64,000 bases of DNA from an uncultured Pseudoflavonifractor sp. (GTDB taxonomy: Bacteria > Bacillota > Clostridia > Oscillospirales > Oscillospiraceae): positions 38,162-102,161 of the forward strand of contig CANSYW010000008.1 of the NCBI GenBank assembly GCA_947651395.1, in the 5' to 3' direction. Of this stretch, positions 15,792-24,426 are shown one piece after another. The notes under the pieces are model-generated. The model did not search any database, was not told the DNA's origin, and worked only from the letters and a program-made list of their open reading frames with translations. Positions within the stretch are counted from its first letter, which is position 1. Every line of letters begins with the position of its first letter. The translations under genes and the position numbers were made by a program.

Positions 15792-16529
15792 CTATTTGAT
15801 CCGCATCACGGGCACCCGCTGGCCCAGGAGCCGCAGGGCGATGTTTCGGTAGCCGACGGCGGCGCCCTTGTTGGCGCAGAGGATGAGAGGCGTGCCCTGG
15901 TTGGCGGCGAGCATCACCCTGTTGTCCTCGGGCACCACCCCCAGCAGGGGCAGGCCGGCGGCGTCCATGGCGTCGTCGATGGTGAACTGGAGCTTTTTCA
16001 GCAGCTTGGGCTGTACCCGGTTTACCACCAGGTGGATCTGGCCCATGAGACGGCTGAGCTGGGTCACCGTGCGCTGGGCGTCCCGCAGGGCGGAGGCGTC
16101 GGTGGTGGAGACCACAATGGCCCGGTCACAGCCGCACACCGCCAGCCGGAAGCCCTCCCCCAGTCCGGCGGGGGCGTCCAGCAGGATATATTCATACTCC
16201 TGCCGGGCCCGGGCGAGAAGCTGGCGCATATCCATGTCCTGAATGGGGCCGCCCAGGGTGAGGGGGGCGGTGAGAAGAAACAGCCCCGGGATGTCCGGGT
16301 GCTCCACCACGGCGTCGGTCAGACGGCACCGGCCCTGGAGCACGTCGGTAAAGTCCATCAGGGCCCGGTCGGCCAGGCCCAGGGACAGGTCCAGATTGCG
16401 CAGCCCCACGTCCATGTCGATACACAAAGTGGGGTGGCCCAGAGCGGCCAGGCAGGAGCCCACAGCCCCGGTGAGAGAGGTCTTTCCGGTCCCCCCCTTG
16501 CCGGAGGTGACAGCGATCACAGTGGCCAT
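15792..16529 (-). CDS. minD: MinD family septum-site ATPase
   Basis: Deviant Walker A ATPase (SGKGGTGKTS at residues 9-18) of 245 residues. The family binds the membrane as an ATP dimer and positions division inhibitors. DMDVGLRNLDLSLG matches the MinD switch region, and the protein ends in a short amphipathic segment (ALRLLGQRVPVMRIK) fit for membrane binding. It is shorter than most MinD proteins. No minC or minE is nearby. I chose ATG 16529 (GGGGGGAG upstream); the longer frame overlaps rsmG. Confidence 0.88.
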   Translation of the reverse strand: MATVIAVTSGKGGTGKTSLTGAVGSCLAALGHPTLCIDMDVGLRNLDLSLGLADRALMDFTDVLQGRCRLTDAVVEHPDIPGLFLLTAPLTLGGPIQDMDMRQLLARARQEYEYILLDAPAGLGEGFRLAVCGCDRAIVVSTTDASALRDAQRTVTQLSRLMGQIHLVVNRVQPKLLKKLQFTIDDAMDAAGLPLLGVVPEDNRVMLAANQGTPLILCANKGAAVGYRNIALRLLGQRVPVMRIK

Positions 16530-16556
16530 GTTGGACTCCCCCCTCTTCAGAAAAAT

Positions 16557-16586
16557 ATTATAGCACGGTATCCCGACCGCAAGCAA
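16557..16586 (-). promoter_or_regulatory. minD promoter
   Basis: On the minus strand TTGCTT (16581-16586) and TATAAT (16557-16562) are separated by 18 bp. Confidence 0.65.
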
Positions 16587-16635
16587 CGATTTTTTGAAAT
16601 TTTCCACAAAAATCCGGAAGGGAATTGTAAAAAGC

Positions 16636-17436
16636 TCACAAAGGGCTCTTTTTGATCTTTCCCCAGCTCCGGGGCAGTCCCTTGGGCGTGGGGGAGAGCT
16701 TGTCCACCCGCACCAGCCGGTGGGTGACCCCGGCGCCGGGAAGGGCATAGTCCACGTGCCCGGAAAGCCTGCCGCCCAGTCGTTTGACGGCATTTGCCCC
16801 GGCGGAGACCTCCTCTTCGCTCTCCACGCTCTTCATGGACAGGAAGGCGCCCCCCGGCCTGACAAAGGGCAGACACAGCTCGCACAGCAGGGGGAAGGAG
16901 GCCACCGCCCGGGAGGCGGCCAGGTCGAAGCCGTCCCGAAATCCCGGCTCCAGGGCCAGCTCCTCCGCCCGGGCGTGGAGGCACTGGACGCCGTCAAGGG
17001 AAAGGTCTTCACAGATTTCCTCCAGCCACCGGACCCGTTTGCCCAGGCTGTCGGCCAGGGTGAGGGTGAGGGAGGGCTCCAGGATCTTGAGCACCACACC
17101 GGGGAATCCGGCCCCGGTGCCCACGTCGATCAGCGTCTTGCCGGCCAGCCATGTGGATGCTGCCAGGCCTCCCACAGGGTCGGACCCTTCGGCGCCCGAC
17201 TCCTTCGACTGAGTAAGACCGCTGGGGGCGCCGCCCCCATAGGCCAGCACGGCCGCTGAGTCCAGAAAATGCAGCCGAGCCACGGCCACGGGCTCCGTGA
17301 TGGCGGTGAGGTTCATCACCTGGTTGCGCTCCAACAGCAGCTGTCCGTACCGGCACAGCTTGTCCACCGCCCTCTCCGGGGGGGTGAGGCCCATCTCTTG
17401 AAGGCCCTGGGCCAGAAGCTCCCTGACCTGCTCCAT
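16636..17436 (-). CDS. rsmG: 16S rRNA (guanine-527-N7)-methyltransferase RsmG with in-frame insertion
   Basis: SAM-dependent methyltransferase modifying G527 of 16S rRNA. 266 residues from ATG 17436, which overlaps the upstream stop codon (TGATG). The conserved NLTAI motif (42-46), HFLDS (56-60), DVGTGAGFPG (SAM loop, from 104) and the later SRAVA segment are all present. The usual length is about 210-240; the extra length lies between HFLDSAAVLAYG and KTLIDVG, where residues ~67-97 are Gly/Ser-rich sequence encoded by palindrome-bearing DNA (17146-17238). The insertion falls in a surface loop before the SAM site, so activity may be kept. Position next to minD and the par-noc genes fits the origin-proximal rsmG location common in Firmicutes. 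Confidence 0.93.
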   Translation of the reverse strand: MEQVRELLAQGLQEMGLTPPERAVDKLCRYGQLLLERNQVMNLTAITEPVAVARLHFLDSAAVLAYGGGAPSGLTQSKESGAEGSDPVGGLAASTWLAGKTLIDVGTGAGFPGVVLKILEPSLTLTLADSLGKRVRWLEEICEDLSLDGVQCLHARAEELALEPGFRDGFDLAASRAVASFPLLCELCLPFVRPGGAFLSMKSVESEEEVSAGANAVKRLGGRLSGHVDYALPGAGVTHRLVRVDKLSPTPKGLPRSWGKIKKSPL

Positions 17437-17777
17437 CACAGCTGCCTCACAAGGTTGGGCAGGGCCCGGATCAGGCCAAGCAAAGCCAGCAGGAAGGCCC
17501 CGCCGGAAATGAGACCACAGGAGAGGAGCCCGCCCCGGCCCTCGCCCCGGCGGAAGCGGAGGATGGCGGAGGCGCCCAGCCCGCACAGGGCGGGGGCGAG
17601 CATGAGAGCGCCGATACCCTGGAGGAAGCTGCCGTGGGCCAGTCCGTAGGTGCTCAGCAGTACCAGAATGACCATGTATACCACGCCCACCCAGGCCCAC
17701 AGCCGCTGCATGGGAGTGGCGTATTTGACGGGCTCTGTCCGGGACTCCTGCTGGTCCTTTTTCTCCAGTTCGTCCAT
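17436..17777 (-). CDS. Small hypothetical membrane protein
   Basis: 113 residues with about three to four membrane segments: residues ~27-45 (WVGVVYMVILVLLSTYG), 50-70 (IGALMLAPALCGLGASAIL) and 82-105 (LLSCGLISGGAFLLALLGLI). A charged N-terminus ([12 protein letters not shown]) is predicted cytosolic. I do not recognise the family. It is tightly packed: its ATG sits in the last bases of mscL and its stop overlaps the rsmG start, so the three are translationally coupled. Confidence 0.7.
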   Translation of the reverse strand: MDELEKKDQQESRTEPVKYATPMQRLWAWVGVVYMVILVLLSTYGLAHGSFLQGIGALMLAPALCGLGASAILRFRRGEGRGGLLSCGLISGGAFLLALLGLIRALPNLVRQL

Positions 17778-18220
17778 TATTTCTCCTTCAGAAGGTCCCG
17801 GATCTCGGTGAGGAGCTTTTCCTCGTTGGAGGGCTCGGGAACCGGCTCGGGGGCGGGCTCGGCGGGGGCCTCCTCCTTCTTGCGGTGCATGGAGTTGATG
17901 CCCTTGATGAGGCAGAACACGGCAAAGGCGATGATGAGGAAGTCCAGGATGGTGGCCAGGAAGCTGCCGTAGTTGATGCTGACAGCCGCGGCGATCTCCT
18001 CGCCGTTTTCCACTACGGCCTCCTTGAGCACCACCTTCCAGCCGCTGAAATCCACGCCGCCGGTGAGCATGCTCACGGCGGGCATGATGACGTCGTTGAC
18101 CAGGGACGTGCTGATCTTGCCGAAGGCGCCGCCGATGATGACGCCCACGGCCATGTCCATCACATTGCCCCGGGCAATAAACTCTTTGAATTCGCCCCAA
18201 AATCCTTTCTTCTCCGCCAT
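17777..18220 (-). CDS. mscL: Large-conductance mechanosensitive channel
   Basis: Homopentameric emergency valve opened by membrane tension during osmotic downshock. 147 residues with the family N-terminus [26 protein letters not shown] (amphipathic S1 helix and TM1), a periplasmic-side loop of about 40 residues, TM2 ([18 protein letters not shown]) and a charged C-terminal helix after a Pro/Ala/Glu linker ([10 protein letters not shown]). GGAGGACACC upstream of ATG 18220. It is the gene after the SLH/WG-repeat protein, 33 bp apart. Confidence 0.96.
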   Translation of the reverse strand: MAEKKGFWGEFKEFIARGNVMDMAVGVIIGGAFGKISTSLVNDVIMPAVSMLTGGVDFSGWKVVLKEAVVENGEEIAAAVSINYGSFLATILDFLIIAFAVFCLIKGINSMHRKKEEAPAEPAPEPVPEPSNEEKLLTEIRDLLKEK

Positions 18221-18253
18221 ACTTTGGGTGTCCTCCTTTTTTGTTATTTGTGC

Positions 18254-19432
18254 TTATGATCCGATCAGGCCCAACATGCAGAGGGCCAAATAGAGGGGGT
18301 CGTCCTGGGCGACCTCTTCGGCGGTCAGGGGGAGCTCGGCGCCGTCCGGGCGCAGGTGGCCGAAGACCGTTTCCTCGCCGCTGCGCCGCAAAAAGCTGGC
18401 CTGTCCGCCCTCAAAGGGAGTAAGAAAGTCGTATTCCAGGGGGATGATCACGTCTCCCAAGGTGTTGATCATGCCCTTTTTTCCGTTGTAGTGGAGCGGG
18501 CTTGCGTAGTCTCCGGCGCTGCCAACTACCACAAGGCCCTCCTCGTCAGGGGAGTTGTAGATGCGGGGATAGAGGCAGGGGAGCACCACATTCCCCTCTG
18601 TGTCCAGGATCCCCTTGTTGCCTTTCTGATCGGTGACGATAACGAAGCCGTCCTCTTCGACCATCAGATAGGTATACTGGGCAGGAATGCGTACCGTTCC
18701 AGCGGCGTCCTTCAATCCATAGCGTCCATTCTCTTCAAAGGGGGCAAAGACCGCGTCAGACGGTACGGAAAATGACTGTCGCAGAGATGGGTTTATCACT
18801 CGAGCCAGCATAGTTGCCGCCTCAGCTCTGGTCAGGCTACCCTCGCCGTGGAAGGTGCCCATTTCATCCACGCCTGTAAGGATGCCTGCCTGATAAAGCC
18901 GCAGGACTGCCGACTCATTGGTGTCAGGGAGGGCTGAAATTTCGTTGATGGCGTCCATGGAGCCGGCAGCACGGTCTATGGCCTGCGCGAAGGCCAGTCG
19001 CTGTGTGGCGCCAAATCCATCGTACTGACAGTAAATGGTTCCGTCTTCGTCAATTATGAACCAGAGCAGAGCTTCAAAGCCCTTCGGATCATCTAAAGAT
19101 ACATAGGTATAAACGGCATTGCGCCACCAAGATTCGATATGGACGCTCCATTCCGCCGGGGGTGTTTTCAAGGTTCCTGACCCGCCCTGTCGTAAATCAT
19201 AAAGCCGTAAGGCCAAGGTAAGACACTCCGGGTCGGTCAGTTCCCGCTCCGGCTCAAATTTCCCCTCGCCCGTCCCCTGCATGAGCCCCTTTTCCACGCA
19301 GACCTCCACATAGGGAGCGAACCAGTCCTCCGGGGAGACGTCGGAAAATCCGGCGTCCTCTGCGGCCAGAACAGGAGAGAGACAACAAAGAGTAATTATC
19401 AAAGAAAAAACTACAGAAAGTATCCGCCTCAT
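18254..19432 (-). CDS. SLH-domain protein with C-terminal WG-type repeats
   Basis: Exported protein of 392 residues. A signal peptide (MRRILSVVFSLIITLCCLSPVLA) is followed by an SLH segment (FSDVSPEDWFAPYVEV, GLMQGTGEGKFEP) and a second one around residue 170-215 (AGILTGVDEMGTFHGEG, LTRAEAATMLARV). The C-terminal half contains WG/KWG-like repeats of about 35-45 residues, each with an NGRYGLKD, KGNKGILD or KGMINTLG core. Such repeats occur in envelope proteins of unknown role. I chose ATG 19432 with GGAGG 8 nt upstream rather than 19453, which would lie upstream of that site. Codon use is less GC-rich in the middle than in the neighbouring genes. Confidence 0.8.
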   Translation of the reverse strand: MRRILSVVFSLIITLCCLSPVLAAEDAGFSDVSPEDWFAPYVEVCVEKGLMQGTGEGKFEPERELTDPECLTLALRLYDLRQGGSGTLKTPPAEWSVHIESWWRNAVYTYVSLDDPKGFEALLWFIIDEDGTIYCQYDGFGATQRLAFAQAIDRAAGSMDAINEISALPDTNESAVLRLYQAGILTGVDEMGTFHGEGSLTRAEAATMLARVINPSLRQSFSVPSDAVFAPFEENGRYGLKDAAGTVRIPAQYTYLMVEEDGFVIVTDQKGNKGILDTEGNVVLPCLYPRIYNSPDEEGLVVVGSAGDYASPLHYNGKKGMINTLGDVIIPLEYDFLTPFEGGQASFLRRSGEETVFGHLRPDGAELPLTAEEVAQDDPLYLALCMLGLIGS

Positions 19433-19547
19433 CCGAAGAACCTCCCGTTCCAAAGGAAAGGGTCATGACCAGCCCTAGAAAGATTCGGAAGCCGAAAGAA
19501 AGTAGCCGCCCATGCCGTGAAGGGAATTTGGTTTACAGCATTCGCTC

Positions 19548-20858
19548 TTATTTTTTGGGCTGGAGCACCTTGGTGCCGCCCATGTAGGGCCAGAGCACCT
19601 CAGGGATCTTCACCGTCCCGTCAGCCTGCAGGTTATTCTCCAGCAGGGCGATGAGCATGCGGGGCGGGGCCACGCAGGTGTTGTTCAGGGTGTGGGCCAG
19701 CTGGATCTTGCCCTCGGCGTCCTTGTAGCGGATGCGCAGCCTTCTGGCCTGGGCGTCGCCCAGGTTGGAGCAGGAGCAGACCTCGAAGTACTTCTGCTGC
19801 CGGGGGCTCCAGGCCTCGATGTCGCAGGACTTCACCTTCAGATCGGCCAGGTCGCCGGAGCAGCACTCCAGCTGGCGCACGGGGATGTCGAAGTTGCGGA
19901 ACAGCTCCACGGAGTAGCGCCACAGCTTTTCATACCAGTCGCGGCTCTCCTCGGGTTTGCAGACCACGATCATCTCCTGCTTTTCGAACTGGTGGATGCG
20001 GTACACACCCCGCTCCTCCAGGCCGTGGGAGCCCTTCTCCTTCCGGAAGCAGGGGGAGTAGGAGGTAAGGGTCTGGGGCAGCTTGGCCTCGGGGAGGATC
20101 TGGTCGATAAACCGGCCGATCATGGAGTGCTCGGAGGTGCCGATGAGGTAGAGATCCTCTCCCTCGATCTTGTACATCATAGCGTCCATGTCGGTCTGGC
20201 TCATGACCCCTTCCACCACGTTGCCGTGGATCATGAAGGGGGGGATGCAGTAGGTGAAGCCCTTGGCGATCATAAAGTCCCGGCCGTAGGCCAGTACCGC
20301 CTCGTGGAGACGGGCGATGTCCCCCAGCAGGTAGTAGAAGCCCGCTCCGGACACCCGGCCGGCGGCGTCCATGTCGATGCCGTCGAAGGACTCCATGATC
20401 TCGGTGTGGTAGGGGATCTCAAAGGCGGGGACTACAGCCTCCCCAAACCGCTCCACCTCCACGTTGGCGGAATCGTCGGGGCCGATGGGCACGGAGGGGT
20501 CGATAATGTTGGGGATCTGGAGCATGATGTGGCGGATCTTTTCCGCCAGCTCGGTCTCTTTGGCCTCCAGGGAGGCCAGGGTGTCGGCGTCGGCGGAGAC
20601 CTCCGCCTTCAGGGCCTCGGCCTGCTGCAGAAGGGCGTCGTCTCCGGTCTTTTTGGCCTGGCCCATCAGCATACCCACCTGCTTGGACTTCTGGTTCCGG
20701 GCGGTACGCAGATCCTGGGCGGCCTGAATGGTCTCCCGGTTCTCCTTATCCAGGGCGATGACCTGGTCCACCAGGGGGAGCTTGGCGTCCTGGAACTTCT
20801 TCTTGATATTTTCCTTTACGATCTCCGGGTTCTCCCGGAGAAATTTGATATCCAGCAT
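19548..20858 (-). CDS. serS: Seryl-tRNA synthetase
   Basis: Class II synthetase charging tRNA-Ser (and tRNA-Sec if present). The 436-residue length is typical. An N-terminal coiled-coil arm lies around residues 30-110, motif 2 reads FRKEKGSHGLEERGVYRIHQFEK, and the C-terminal signature NNTCVAPPRMLIALLEN is present. Start ATG 20858. It is 28 bp after the membrane coiled-coil gene of the par operon and could be cotranscribed with it. No T-box fits in that space. Confidence 0.97.
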   Translation of the reverse strand: MLDIKFLRENPEIVKENIKKKFQDAKLPLVDQVIALDKENRETIQAAQDLRTARNQKSKQVGMLMGQAKKTGDDALLQQAEALKAEVSADADTLASLEAKETELAEKIRHIMLQIPNIIDPSVPIGPDDSANVEVERFGEAVVPAFEIPYHTEIMESFDGIDMDAAGRVSGAGFYYLLGDIARLHEAVLAYGRDFMIAKGFTYCIPPFMIHGNVVEGVMSQTDMDAMMYKIEGEDLYLIGTSEHSMIGRFIDQILPEAKLPQTLTSYSPCFRKEKGSHGLEERGVYRIHQFEKQEMIVVCKPEESRDWYEKLWRYSVELFRNFDIPVRQLECCSGDLADLKVKSCDIEAWSPRQQKYFEVCSCSNLGDAQARRLRIRYKDAEGKIQLAHTLNNTCVAPPRMLIALLENNLQADGTVKIPEVLWPYMGGTKVLQPKK

Positions 20859-20885
20859 TGCTTAACACCTCATTTTAATTTGTCC

Positions 20886-21422
20886 TCAATAGAGGGCGTT
20901 ATAGATTTCATTATACCGCTCCAGGGGAGAGTAGCGGTCGTTGTCGGTGGCCTTGCTGCCGGGCAGAGCCTCTTCAAGCCCTACGTCCTTCAGCTCCTGG
21001 ATCAGCTGGCGGCAGAGATTGTAGCGCTGGCGGACATAGGCCTCATCGATCTGCCAAAAATAGTCCATGGCCATGATAGAGGCCTCCTGGCCCTCGGCGT
21101 GGGCCTGGGCCGCGGATATGGCTTTCCGGGCCTCCTCTGCCGCTGCTTCCATGGTCTCCATCTGCTCCTTCAGAGCCTGATTTTCTTCCCGCAGTGCGGC
21201 GTTTTCGTCGATCAGATTCTGAATGGATTGCACCGCGGAGGCAGACTGCTTCAGCGCGTCGGTGCTCTCGGTATTGGCCCGCTGCTGCTGAAAGTAGGCC
21301 CAGAGCAGCAGAAGAAAGGCCACGGCGAAGAGGATCACCAGGTAGACCAGCACGGAGGAGCGGCGGTGATTGGTGCGTGGACGCCGGGGGCGCGGTGTGC
21401 TTTCGGATTCCTGAGGGCTCAA
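20886..21422 (-). CDS. Membrane-anchored coiled-coil protein in the par operon
   Basis: 178 residues: a basic proline-rich N-terminus (RPRRPRTNHRRSS), one membrane helix (about 25-45, VLVYLVILFAVAFLLLLWAY), a coiled coil (about 48-100, with LREENQALKEQMETMEAAAEEA), and a C-terminal extracytoplasmic helical segment. The family is not recognised. It resembles the architecture of FtsB/DivIC-like or septum-linked proteins, but no sequence match is claimed. Its start overlaps the parB stop by 4 nt (ATGA), so it is coupled to chromosome segregation genes. Confidence 0.75.
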   Translation of the reverse strand: MSPQESESTPRPRRPRTNHRRSSVLVYLVILFAVAFLLLLWAYFQQQRANTESTDALKQSASAVQSIQNLIDENAALREENQALKEQMETMEAAAEEARKAISAAQAHAEGQEASIMAMDYFWQIDEAYVRQRYNLCRQLIQELKDVGLEEALPGSKATDNDRYSPLERYNEIYNALY

Positions 21423-22336
21423 CCCACGGACCCTCCCTTCGGGCCGGCCTTCACCTGCTCCAAAAGATCCAGCAGGGCGTTCAGGTCGTCCTCGTCGTAA
21501 TATTCAAACTCCAGCTTTCCCTTTTTGGCCCCCTGGTGGATGGCCACCTTCCGGCCAAAGCGGCTGGAGAGCTCCTTCTCCACCGAGTCCCGATAAATCT
21601 TGTGGGGGTCGGGGGCTTTTTCCTTGACAGAGGCGTCGGGGTCGGCATCCTCCCGGAGCATCCGCTTCACCGCCTCCTCCACCTGACGGACGGAGAGCTG
21701 CTCATCCACCGTCCGCTGGGCCAGGTTTCGCTGCTGGGAGGCGGAGGGGGCGCCCAGGATAGCCCGGGCGTGGCCGGCGGAGAGCCGGCCCTGCTCCAGC
21801 AGCTCCTGAACAGGATCGGGAAGGGCCAGGAGCCGGGTGGCGTTGGCGATGGCGGGTCGGGATTTTCCCACCCGGAGGGCCACCTCCTCCTGGCTCATGC
21901 CGAAGTCCTTCATCAGCACCTTGTAGCCATTGGCCTCTTCAATGGGATTCAGATCCTGGCGCTGGAGGTTTTCGATGAGACCCAGCTCCATGACCTTCCG
22001 GTCATCGGCCTCAATGACCACCGCCGGAACTTCCTTCAGTCCCGCCAGCTTGGAGGCCCGCCACCGCCGCTCGCCGGCGATGATCTGATAATAGCCGGAG
22101 GCCAGACGGCGGACGGTGAGGGGCTGGATGACGCCGTGGGTGCGGATGGAGTCGGCCAGGTCGGCCAGGGCCTCCTCGTCAAACCGCTTCCGGGGCTGGT
22201 TGAGACCGGGCTGGACCTGAGAGATGGGGAGGAAGAGGGAGCCCTGCCCCTCCTTGGAGTCCTGGAGGACGGCGTCCCCCAAAAGGGCGCCCAGACCCTT
22301 GCCCAGGCCCTTGTTGTCGCTTCGTTTCGTAGCCAT
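21419..22336 (-). CDS. parB: Chromosome-partitioning protein ParB (Spo0J)
   Basis: CTP-dependent clamp that loads at parS and spreads on DNA, working with ParA and SMC in segregation of the origin region. 305 residues: an N-terminal LGKGLGALLGD (ParA-stimulating peptide), the ParB/Srx CTPase domain with the GERRWRA arginine patch near residue 85, the HTH that reads parS, and a C-terminal dimerisation domain. I chose ATG 22336 (AAGGAAG upstream). An in-frame ATG at 22372 would translate the parS site itself (MFHVK), a common annotation artefact. It is 42 bp downstream of parA. Confidence 0.95.
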   Translation of the reverse strand: MATKRSDNKGLGKGLGALLGDAVLQDSKEGQGSLFLPISQVQPGLNQPRKRFDEEALADLADSIRTHGVIQPLTVRRLASGYYQIIAGERRWRASKLAGLKEVPAVVIEADDRKVMELGLIENLQRQDLNPIEEANGYKVLMKDFGMSQEEVALRVGKSRPAIANATRLLALPDPVQELLEQGRLSAGHARAILGAPSASQQRNLAQRTVDEQLSVRQVEEAVKRMLREDADPDASVKEKAPDPHKIYRDSVEKELSSRFGRKVAIHQGAKKGKLEFEYYDEDDLNALLDLLEQVKAGPKGGSVG

Positions 22337-22355
22337 AAAAGCACTTCCTTTCCCA

Positions 22356-22371
22356 CGTTTCACGTGAAACA
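22356..22371. promoter_or_regulatory. parS site 1
   Basis: CGTTTCACGTGAAACA matches the Firmicute parS 16-mer with one change at the outer base. It lies between parA and parB, 20 bp before the parB start. Confidence 0.95.
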
Positions 22372-22378
22372 TGCTTGC

Positions 22379-23137
22379 TTATGTATTTTTCCGGATGACC
22401 TCGTCGGCCAGAAGTGAATAGGCCTCGGTGCCGCGGGAGTAGGGGTCGTAGGCGTCGATGGGCTTGCCGTGGCTGGGCGCCTCGGAGAGCCGCACGGTGC
22501 GGGGGATCACGGTGGCGTAGACCTGACCGGGGAAGTGGCGCTTGACCTCCTCCGCCACCTGCATGCTGAGGTTGGTGCGGCTGTCGTACATGGTGAGAAG
22601 GACGCCCTCCATACCGATTTTGGGATTGAGGGAGCGCTTGACAATGCGTACCGTGCTCAGCAGATCGGAAAGACCCTCCAGGGCGTAGTACTCACACTGC
22701 ACCGGCACCAGCACCGTGTCGGCGGCGCACAGGGCGTTGAGGGTGAGCAGTTCCAGGGAGGGGGGGCAGTCGATCAGTACAAAGTCGTACCGGTCAGACA
22801 CCGAGTCCAGAGCCTTGCACAAAAGATGCTCCCGGTCGGGGATGCCGATCATCTCGATGCCCGCGCCGGCCAGGGATTTGTTTACCGGCAGCACGTCGCA
22901 AAAGGGGGTGGAGACAATGGCCTTGGCGCAGTCCACCCCTTCAATAAGCACCTCATAGACGCTGGGGGTGGCGGTGGTCTTGTCCACCCCTACGCCGGAG
23001 GTGGCGTTGGCCTGGGGGTCGAAGTCACATAAAAGGATCCGCTTGCCCTTGCTGTAAAGGGCGGAGGCCAGATTGACACAGGTGGTGGTTTTGCCCACGC
23101 CGCCCTTCTGGTTGACGATCGCGATTCGTTTCGCCAT
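22379..23137 (-). CDS. parA: Chromosome-partitioning ATPase ParA (Soj)
   Basis: Deviant Walker A ATPase of 252 residues that binds nonspecific DNA as an ATP dimer and is released by ParB; in Bacillus Soj also regulates DnaA. The motif KGGVGKTT is near residue 11, with the CDFDPQ and DCPPSLELLTLNAL motifs typical of ParA. First gene of the parA-parB-coiled-coil operon, with promoter TTGAAA, 17 bp, TATAAT at 23180-23208. Confidence 0.96.
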   Translation of the reverse strand: MAKRIAIVNQKGGVGKTTTCVNLASALYSKGKRILLCDFDPQANATSGVGVDKTTATPSVYEVLIEGVDCAKAIVSTPFCDVLPVNKSLAGAGIEMIGIPDREHLLCKALDSVSDRYDFVLIDCPPSLELLTLNALCAADTVLVPVQCEYYALEGLSDLLSTVRIVKRSLNPKIGMEGVLLTMYDSRTNLSMQVAEEVKRHFPGQVYATVIPRTVRLSEAPSHGKPIDAYDPYSRGTEAYSLLADEVIRKNT

Positions 23138-23179
23138 AATAAAAGCCTCTCTTACAGGAAATTTGAAGTGGTAAATTCT

Positions 23180-23208
23180 ATTATACCCAGAAGAGGAACG
23201 CTTTTCAA
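23180..23208 (-). promoter_or_regulatory. parA promoter
   Basis: On the minus strand TTGAAA (23203-23208) and TATAAT (23180-23185) are separated by 17 bp. parS site 2 is about 40 bp upstream. Confidence 0.8.
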
Positions 23209-23248
23209 TAGGAAAAAGGAAAAAACAAAAAAGCCACCCAATGTTTCG

Positions 23249-23264
23249 TGTTTCACGTGAAACA
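23249..23264. promoter_or_regulatory. parS site 2
   Basis: TGTTTCACGTGAAACA is an exact copy of the canonical parS 16-mer, located between noc and parA. Confidence 0.97.
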
Positions 23265-23385
23265 CGTGGGAAGAAACCTGCTCCATTCCGCTTCCGGCTG
23301 TGCCGAAAGCTCTATATCCGCAGGTCCCTTCCCCCTTTTCCCCACAAAATTTGAGGACCAATTTTGTGGGGGCCCCAAGGACAAA

Positions 23386-23425
23386 AAAGTAAGGCTGCCG
23401 AATAGTCTTCGGCAGCCTTACTTTC
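23386..23425. terminator. Terminator after noc
   Basis: A 16-bp perfect stem (AAGTAAGGCTGCCGAA with TTCGGCAGCCTTACTT, loop TAGTC-like) is flanked by A and T runs. It ends the noc transcript on the minus strand. Confidence 0.9.
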
Positions 23426-23437
23426 AAAAAATCAAAT

Positions 23438-24247
23438 CTATCCGGCGGCACGTTGGCGGGGAATGCGGATGGTGAGGAGAATGGCCTCCTCGGTGTCCTG
23501 GCGCTGACAGTCCGCCCGTACCCCGGCGCTCTGCATCATGGAAAGGCCGCGGGTCACCGTATTGAGGAACAAACGGACATCCTTTAATATAAAGGTGGGC
23601 TTGGGGGCCCGACGGGGGAGGGGCTGGAGAAGGGACTCCACATATTCCTCCGTTCTGGCCACTGTCAGGTCGTGGGCCACCACGTAGTGGGCGGCCTCCT
23701 CCTGGCGCTCTGCGGGCAGGCGAAGAAGGGCCCGGGCGTGCCGCTCGGTAAAGGCGGCCCGGCGCAGGAGAAGGACAGCGGCGGGAGAGAGCTTCAGCAG
23801 GCGGAGCTTGTTGGCCACGGCGGACTGGGATTTCCCGATCTGCTTGGCCACCGCCTCCTGGGAGAGGCCGGTGGCGTCCACCAGAGCCTGAAGGGCCTGG
23901 GCCTCCTCCCAAAAGTCCAGGTCCCGCCGCTGGACGTTTTCGATGAGGGCCAGCAGAGAGGACTCCTGGGGATCCACGTTGACGATGATGCAGGGAACTT
24001 CACTCAGCCCCGCCATCCGGGCGGCCCGGAGCCGCCGCTCTCCGGAAATGAGCTCATAGCCGCTGGGGCAGCGGCGGACGGAGAGGGGTTGAAGGATCCC
24101 GTGCTGGGCAATGCTCTCGGAGAGCTCCTCCAGCCCCTGCTGAGAGAAGTGCTGTCGGGGCTGGGCCGGATTGGGGGCCAGGGTGGAGATGGGCAGGTAG
24201 AGCACCTTATTGCTTTCAAAGAGGCCTTTCTTTCGTAAGAACTGCAT
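23438..24247 (-). CDS. noc: ParB-family protein, probable nucleoid occlusion factor Noc
   Basis: Second ParB-like CTPase in the locus, 269 residues. The ParB domain has the GERRLRA patch near residue 75 and an HTH region (GLSQEAVAKQIGKSQSAVANKLRLL). The N-terminus MQFLRKKGLF is short, amphipathic and basic, like the membrane-targeting helix of Noc that blocks division over the nucleoid. Position directly upstream of parA-parB, with rsmG nearby, matches the rsmG-noc-parA-parB order of Firmicutes. I chose ATG 24247 over 24298 because it gives the Noc-like N-terminus and has AGAAGGG upstream. A second Spo0J paralogue is the alternative. Confidence 0.85.
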   Translation of the reverse strand: MQFLRKKGLFESNKVLYLPISTLAPNPAQPRQHFSQQGLEELSESIAQHGILQPLSVRRCPSGYELISGERRLRAARMAGLSEVPCIIVNVDPQESSLLALIENVQRRDLDFWEEAQALQALVDATGLSQEAVAKQIGKSQSAVANKLRLLKLSPAAVLLLRRAAFTERHARALLRLPAERQEEAAHYVVAHDLTVARTEEYVESLLQPLPRRAPKPTFILKDVRLFLNTVTRGLSMMQSAGVRADCQRQDTEEAILLTIRIPRQRAAG

Positions 24248-24426
24248 GGAAAACCCTTCTTTCCCAATGGTTTGGTCTGGATAACCAGATTTTACCATTT
24301 CCGGACAGGGAAAGAAGGGGAAGGGTGACGAATCGTTAAATTTTTCTATTTTCGCAAAGGGGCAGGCGGATCAACGGATCACAGGGACAACCCCGATCTC
24401 CGGGCCTGCCGCGGTCGCGGGGGGCT

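Noticed and set aside
15217..21422. T-box leaders for hisS, serS or aspS
   Set aside because: The spaces upstream of these genes are too short and have no T-box specifier or antiterminator motif.
22337..22372. Longer ParB start giving an N-terminus MFHVKRGKG
   Set aside because: The codons are the parS palindrome itself (22356-22371), and a proper ribosome binding site stands before ATG 22336, which gives the standard ParB N-terminus.
15792..24298. Chromosome origin (dnaA boxes) near the par-noc genes
   Set aside because: The gene content is origin-proximal, but I saw no cluster of TTATCCACA-like boxes, no dnaA and no rpmH-rnpA.
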